Assembly: GCA_024763335.1 (NCBI GenBank)
Contig: JANTFS010000008.1
Coordinates: forward strand, 1 to 32,673
Origin: Paracoccaceae bacterium
GTDB lineage: Bacteria > Pseudomonadota > Alphaproteobacteria > Rhodobacterales > Rhodobacteraceae
DNA: 32,673 nt
Direction of reading: 5' to 3'
Shown: positions 27,862 to 32,673 of the stretch, piece by piece
Layout of the letters: each line of letters opens with the position of its first letter
Numbering within the stretch: the stretch's first letter is position 1
Program-made: the position numbers and the translations under genes
Notes under the pieces: generated by a model
Database searches by the model: none
Seen by the model: only the letters and a program-made list of their open reading frames with translations
Told to the model about the DNA's origin: nothing

Positions 27862-30407
27862 CAGGCGACCACGTTGACGATGCGGCCGGGCACCACGATG
27901 ACCTTCTTCGGCGGCTTGCCGTCAAGCGCGCGCTGCACACCGGCGGTGGCCAGCGCGAGGGCTTCGACCTCATCCTTGGGCATGTCCTTGGCCACAGTAA
28001 TCTCGTCGCGGCGCTTGCCGTTGACCTGGACGGCCAAGGTGACCGTGTCTTCGACCAGCATCGCCGGGTCGGCCTCGGGCCACGGTGCCTTGGCCACCAG
28101 CCCCTCGCCGCCAAGATGCGCCCAGATTTCTTCCGCGAGGTGCGGGGTCATCGGGCTCATCAACTGCGCCATGATCTTCATGGCTTGTTTCTTCGCCTCG
28201 GCCCCGGCTTTCGACTTCGCCAGGGTGTTGGTGAAGGCATAGAGCCGGGCGATGGACGTGTTGAACAGGAAACCCTCGATGCCCTTGGTCACCGCGTCGA
28301 TGGTCTTGTGCATCTCGCGCAGAAGCACATCATCGCCCTCGCCTTCGCCCGTGGTCTCGGCAATCTCCACCGCGAGGCGCCAGACGCGGGCGAGGTGCTT
28401 GGCGGCGGCCTCGGCGCCGGAGGCGGTCCATTCGACATCGCGTTCCGGCGGGCTGTCGGACATCACGAACCAGCGCGCGGTATCGGCGCCGTAGCGCTCG
28501 ACGATGTCGACCGGATCGACCACGTTTTTCTTCGACTTCGACATCTTGGCCGAGGGAATCACCTCGACCGGCTCGTCCGTCGCCTTCAGCCGGGCGCCGG
28601 TTTCGGTCAGCTCGACTTCCTCGGGATAGTGATAGACCGGCCGACCGTCGGCGTCGCGCGTCTGGTAGATCGCATGTGTCACCATGCCTTGCGTGAACAA
28701 CGCGTTGAATGGCTCTTTCGACTTCTCCGGCAAATGGCCGGCGATGTGCATCGCGCGGGCGAAGAAGCGGGAGTAGAGCAGGTGCAGGATCGCGTGCTCG
28801 ATGCCGCCGATATACTGATCGACGTTCATCCAGTAATCGACATCCTCGGGCACGGTGGGCGTGTCGGCATGCGGGTTGGTGAAGCGCGCGTAATACCACG
28901 AGGAATCGACGAAAGTGTCCATCGTATCGGTCTCGCGCTGGGCCGGGCCGCCGCATTGGGGGCAGTCGCAGTGGCGCCATGTCAGGTGCCGGTCGAGCGG
29001 GTTGCCGGGCACGTCGAAGCTCACGTCATCGGGCAGGCGGACGGGGAGGTTCTCTTTCTTCTCGGCCACCGCACCGCAATTGTCGCAGTGGATCACCGGG
29101 ATCGGGCATCCCCAGTAGCGCTGCCGCGAGAGCCCCCAGTCGCGCAGGCGGTATTGGGTGACGCCAGTCCCCCAGCCCAGCTCCTCCGCGAAGCGGATCG
29201 TGGCCTCGACGGCCTCCTCGCCGGTGTTTTCATCAAGACCGGCGAAGTGGTTGATCCATTTCACCTTTTCCGTCTTCGGCGGCACGAAGGCCTCGTTTTC
29301 GACGGGCTTCGGATCGTCGAGCGCGAAGAAGGTGTCGATCACCGGCAGGCCGTATTTGCGGGCGAAATCGAGGTCGCGTTGGTCATGGGCCGGGCAGGCG
29401 AAAATCGCTCCGGTGCCGTAATCCATCAAGATGAAATTGGCGATCCAGACGGGCAGCTCCCACTCCGGGTTCAGCGGGTGGCGCACCCGGATGCCGGTGT
29501 CATAACCCAGCTTGTCGGCCGTCTCGATCTCTTCCTCGGTGGTGCCGCCCTTGCGGCACTCGTGGATGAAGGCGGCGACGTCGGGGTTGTCCTCCTCGAG
29601 CGCCTTGGCAATCGGATGATCGGGCGAGATGCCCACGAAGGATGCGCCCAGAAGCGTGTCGGGCCGGGTGGTGAACACTTCGATCGGCGCGCCGCCATCG
29701 GTGCGCTCGAAGCCAAACTTGAGGCCGCGCGATTTGCCGATCCAGTTGGCCTGCATCAGCCGCACCTTCTCGGGCCAGTCCTTCAGCCCATCGAGCGCCT
29801 CCAGCAGTTCCTCGGAGAAATCACTGATCTTGAAGAACCATTGCGTCAGCTCGCGCCGCTCCACTTCGGCGCCGGAGCGCCAGCCCTTACCGTCGATCAC
29901 CTGTTCGTTGGCCAGCACGGTCATGTCCACCGGATCCCAGTTGACCACCGCGTTCTTGCGATAGACGAGGCCCTTTTCCATGAAGTCGATGAACATGGAT
30001 TGCTGCTGGCCGTAATACTCCGGGTCGCTGGTGGCGAACTCGCGTGTCCAGTCGAGCGACCAGCCCATCGGCTTCATCTGCGCCTTCATGTCGGCGATGT
30101 TCTGGTAGGTCCAGTCCTTCGGGTGCCCGCCCGAGGCCATCGCGGCGTTTTCGGCGGGCATGCCAAAGGCGTCCCAGCCCATCGGGTGCAGCACCGAGAA
30201 GCCCTTGGCGAGCTTGTAACGCGCCACCACGTCGCCCATCGTGTAGTTGCGCACGTGGCCGATATGGATGCGCCCCGAGGGGTAGGGGAACATCTCGAGC
30301 ACGTAGTATTTCGGCTTCGCGGGGTCGCGTTTCGCCTCGAAGGTGCCGGCCTCTTCCCAGGCCCTTTGCCATTTCGGCTCGATCTTCGCTGCGTCATAGC
30401 GGGACAT
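27861..30407 (-). CDS. leuS: Leucyl-tRNA synthetase
   Basis: [22 protein letters not shown] (HIGH), [13 protein letters not shown] (KMSKS), editing domain. Confidence 0.98.
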   Translation of the reverse strand: MSRYDAAKIEPKWQRAWEEAGTFEAKRDPAKPKYYVLEMFPYPSGRIHIGHVRNYTMGDVVARYKLAKGFSVLHPMGWDAFGMPAENAAMASGGHPKDWTYQNIADMKAQMKPMGWSLDWTREFATSDPEYYGQQQSMFIDFMEKGLVYRKNAVVNWDPVDMTVLANEQVIDGKGWRSGAEVERRELTQWFFKISDFSEELLEALDGLKDWPEKVRLMQANWIGKSRGLKFGFERTDGGAPIEVFTTRPDTLLGASFVGISPDHPIAKALEEDNPDVAAFIHECRKGGTTEEEIETADKLGYDTGIRVRHPLNPEWELPVWIANFILMDYGTGAIFACPAHDQRDLDFARKYGLPVIDTFFALDDPKPVENEAFVPPKTEKVKWINHFAGLDENTGEEAVEATIRFAEELGWGTGVTQYRLRDWGLSRQRYWGCPIPVIHCDNCGAVAEKKENLPVRLPDDVSFDVPGNPLDRHLTWRHCDCPQCGGPAQRETDTMDTFVDSSWYYARFTNPHADTPTVPEDVDYWMNVDQYIGGIEHAILHLLYSRFFARAMHIAGHLPEKSKEPFNALFTQGMVTHAIYQTRDADGRPVYHYPEEVELTETGARLKATDEPVEVIPSAKMSKSKKNVVDPVDIVERYGADTARWFVMSDSPPERDVEWTASGAEAAAKHLARVWRLAVEIAETTGEGEGDDVLLREMHKTIDAVTKGIEGFLFNTSIARLYAFTNTLAKSKAGAEAKKQAMKIMAQLMSPMTPHLAEEIWAHLGGEGLVAKAPWPEADPAMLVEDTVTLAVQVNGKRRDEITVAKDMPKDEVEALALATAGVQRALDGKPPKKVIVVPGRIVNVVA

Positions 30408-30426
30408 TGCTCTGGTCCTCTAGGAA

Positions 30427-30453
30427 ATGAAAACGCCGGGCTTGGGCCCGGCG
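30427..30453 (-). terminator. Intrinsic terminator between DUF3576 gene and leuS
   Basis: Minus strand CGCCGGGCCCAAGCCCGGCG followed by TTTTCATTT; 8-bp stem. Confidence 0.75.
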
Positions 30454-30494
30454 CTTGTGTAGTCTGACGAATCGGTGCGGTCCAGTGCCGGAGA

Positions 30495-30989
30495 TCAGAG
30501 GTTGCGATCCTGAATCCGAAGCTGCCGGGCGCGGGCGAGAATCGCGTCCTCGACCTTGTGCGCGGCCTCGGTGGAGACCGGCCCGCTGCGCGATTGCAAC
30601 GACACCTCGATCGAACGCGCATCGAGCGCCGGGTCGCTCACATAGACGGTGGCCTTGTAGGCGCGCCCGCCGCCCGGCGGGGTGCCGTAGCCGAAGACCA
30701 TGACGCCGGTAAACGGGTCGGCAGCCTGAAGCGGCAGGAAATTCAGCACGTCGCGCGCCGCATTCCAAAGATATTTGTTCACCTCGACGGTGGTGTTGGG
30801 GTCGTTCCGGTCGGTAAACAGATCCCAGATCGTCTCGCGTGCGGGCTGAGCGCGTTCGCGTGCCGGACGTTCGTTGTTGGCCGGCGCGGCTTGCGTGCCG
30901 CTGCCGAAAAGGCCGCCGCCTTCGCAACCCGCAAGGCCGATAAGCCCCGCGATGACAAGGACCTTGGCCGTGGTCTGCCCGATGTGCAT
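30495..30989 (-). CDS. DUF3576-like lipoprotein
   Basis: VLVIAGLIGLAGCEGG lipobox; TVEVNKYLWNAARDVLNFLPLQAADPFTGVMVFGYGTPPGG. Confidence 0.82.
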   Translation of the reverse strand: MHIGQTTAKVLVIAGLIGLAGCEGGGLFGSGTQAAPANNERPARERAQPARETIWDLFTDRNDPNTTVEVNKYLWNAARDVLNFLPLQAADPFTGVMVFGYGTPPGGGRAYKATVYVSDPALDARSIEVSLQSRSGPVSTEAAHKVEDAILARARQLRIQDRNL

Positions 30990-31230
30990 GAAAAAGCCCC
31001 TCTGACCCAAGTTCTCCCCCTAAGTAACCAAGCCAAAAAGCCCGGGCAAGCGTTTTCCCTGCCGCAGCCCCTGGGGGGAGGGCAAAAAGCATGTCCCTAT
31101 ATATGGAGACGGCTTTTGCCGGCTGGCACAGGCGTCAACTGTGGCATTGCTGCACCAGACCCGCGCTCAATGGCGGGGACCGGTTTGGAGCGCTTGCAAT
31201 GGCCCCGCGAAAGAGGGAGGAAACAGCATA

Positions 31231-31256
31231 CTCAATTCGGATTCCCCTGAATTGAG
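31231..31256. promoter_or_regulatory. Inverted repeat upstream of the porin gene
   Basis: CTCAATTC-N10-GAATTGAG, perfect 8-bp arms, with a GATTC (GANTC) site in the spacer. Confidence 0.45.
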
Positions 31257-31288
31257 GTGCACCTTTAGAAAAAAACGAGGGAAACGAA

Positions 31289-32251
31289 ATGAAAAAGATC
31301 CTTCTCGCTTCGACGATCCTGGTGGGTTCCGCCGGTGTCGCCGCTGCTGAAAATGCCAACTTCACCTTCTCGGGCGATGCCTACATGGGTGTCGGCTGGT
31401 CGACCAACGCTGGCTTCGGCATCGAAGTCACGTCGAGCGCCACCCTGGGTATGAAGATCATGTCCGACGGCGGCCTGGAAGGCGGCGCTTCGGTCAAGGT
31501 CAGCGCGCCGGGCATCTCGTTCGGCGACGACAACACCGCCGCCACGTTCGGCACCTACACCAACAGCGGGATGAGCGTCTCCGACTCGAGCGTCTACATC
31601 TCGGGTGACTGGGGCAAACTCACCGTCGCCTATGACGCTGATGGCAACGGCATCGCGATGGTTCCGGTCAATACGACCGACATCTGGGACGTGCGCGGCG
31701 CGGCTGCCCAGAACGCGGCCAACGACTGGGACATCAATCTCACCTACTCGAACACCTGGGGTGATTTCTCCTTTGAGGCCTACTACACCTTCGCTCCGAA
31801 CGTTCCGGCCCCGATCGTCGCTGGCGCTCCGGGCGGCCTGACCGACACCGCCGTGGGCACCTCGACCTCGACCAACGGCGACTTCGGCGCCATGGTGACC
31901 TACGCGTTCGCTGACTACAAAGTCTACCTCGACTACGACTTCGATCGCTCGGACCCGTCGCACAACATCGGCGTCGGCGGTAGCGCGACGTTCTCCGGCT
32001 TCACCGCTGGCGTGGACTTCGACTGGGCTTCCGACACCGGCGTGATCGGCGTTGGCGTCAACGGTTCGTACACCACCGGCGCGATCACCGTGGGTGCCTT
32101 CGCGACGAACGAGCGCATCGGGACCCCGTGGGACTTCGGTGCCAACGGCGCATACGATCTCGGCGGCGGCATGAAGGTCGTCGGCGAAGTCAAGTGGGAC
32201 GGCGACACCGGCCGCGCCCTCGCCACCGGCGGCGTTTCGCTCGCCTTCTGA
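31289..32251 (+). CDS. Gram-negative porin
   Basis: MKKILLASTILVGSAGVAAAENANFTFSGDAYMGVGWS; alternating beta-strand pattern; C-terminal aromatic (SLAF). Confidence 0.9.
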   Translation: MKKILLASTILVGSAGVAAAENANFTFSGDAYMGVGWSTNAGFGIEVTSSATLGMKIMSDGGLEGGASVKVSAPGISFGDDNTAATFGTYTNSGMSVSDSSVYISGDWGKLTVAYDADGNGIAMVPVNTTDIWDVRGAAAQNAANDWDINLTYSNTWGDFSFEAYYTFAPNVPAPIVAGAPGGLTDTAVGTSTSTNGDFGAMVTYAFADYKVYLDYDFDRSDPSHNIGVGGSATFSGFTAGVDFDWASDTGVIGVGVNGSYTTGAITVGAFATNERIGTPWDFGANGAYDLGGGMKVVGEVKWDGDTGRALATGGVSLAF

Positions 32252-32275
32252 TCCCACTCGGGATAGAAATCAGGG

Positions 32276-32308
32276 AAGAGCGGGCTTCGGCCCGCTCTTT
32301 TCTTTTTT
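32276..32308 (+). terminator. Intrinsic terminator of the porin gene
   Basis: AAGAGCGGGC-TTCG-GCCCGCTCTT, 10-bp stem with TTCG tetraloop, then T-rich tract. Confidence 0.92.
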
Positions 32309-32350
32309 GACCGTCTGTGGTCTTTCGGGGCGAAACCTTGGAGGACCGCC

Positions 32351-32673
32351 ATGCCCCTTGCCGACGTTCTGGACCGGATTCGCGCCGAGGAGGCCCGGGT
32401 GGGCCGCGAGCCGGGGTCGACGAAACTCATCGCCGTGTCGAAGGTGCAGCCAATCGAGCGGGTGATTGCCGTGCTTGAGCAGGGGCACCGGCTGTTTGGC
32501 GAAAACAAGGTGCAGGAAGCCGCCGGCAAATGGCCGGATCTGCGCGCGCGCTTCCCGGATGTTGAGCTTCACCTGATCGGCCCGTTGCAGACCAACAAGG
32601 CCCGCCAGGCGATGCAGCTCTTCGACGCGATCGAAACGCTTGACCGCCCCAAGCTCGCGCGCACGATTGCGCG
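32351..32673 (+). CDS. YggS-family PLP-binding protein, truncated by window end
   Basis: MPLADVLDRIRAEEARVGREPGSTKLIAVSKVQP..HRLFGENKVQEAAGKWPDLR..ELHLIGPLQTNKARQAMQLF. Confidence 0.92.
   Translation, partial: MPLADVLDRIRAEEARVGREPGSTKLIAVSKVQPIERVIAVLEQGHRLFGENKVQEAAGKWPDLRARFPDVELHLIGPLQTNKARQAMQLFDAIETLDRPKLARTIA

Noticed and set aside
26767-28242. 491-aa plus-strand ORF opposite holA
   Set aside because: Overlaps holA and the 3' end of leuS antisense; no recognisable domain; low-complexity Arg/Gly composition.
28116-30467. 783-aa plus-strand ORF opposite leuS
   Set aside because: Antisense to the unambiguous leuS gene; His/Arg/Gly-rich composition typical of a spurious ORF in high-GC codon-biased DNA.

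Overview
The window is 32.7 kb of GC-rich alphaproteobacterial chromosome, most likely Rhodobacteraceae judging by gene content and by the ccrM, DUF3576-leuS and lpxK neighbourhoods. It opens with an initiator tRNA-fMet. Next is a sulfur-oxidation (sox) locus: two DUF302-like proteins, soxS, then divergent soxV-W-X-Y-Z-A-B. The locus stops at soxB, with no soxCD or soxR in the window. Then follow a MetF-like protein, a divergent waaA-like gene, lpxK, a DsbA-like protein, a DUF721 protein, mutY, an alkB-type alkane monooxygenase, a GT28/GT1-like glycosyltransferase, ccrM and rnhB. After these come a small secreted-protein / membrane-anchored winged-helix locus, tRNA-Arg(CCT), a LacI-family regulator, an inositol-monophosphatase-family enzyme, TldD/PmbA, an SDR, an enoyl-CoA hydratase, an HNH protein, a TIGR03862-like flavoprotein, holA, leuS, a DUF3576 lipoprotein, a porin and a truncated YggS-family gene. 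No CRISPR array, prophage, transposase or complete mobile element was seen. The main leads are: (1) a sox cluster ending at soxB with an intrinsic-terminator-like hairpin inside it between soxA and soxB; (2) a perfect 9-bp inverted repeat in the soxS/soxV divergent promoter with a related half-site before soxX; (3) a compact structured 5' leader on the metF-like gene with a possible pseudoknot resembling the SAM/SAH riboswitch core; (4) a two-TM protein with a C-terminal OmpR-type winged helix, preceded by AATAAC inverted repeats; (5) a consensus DnaA box plus GANTC sites just upstream of ccrM. All family calls come from reading the translated sequence; no database search was run.
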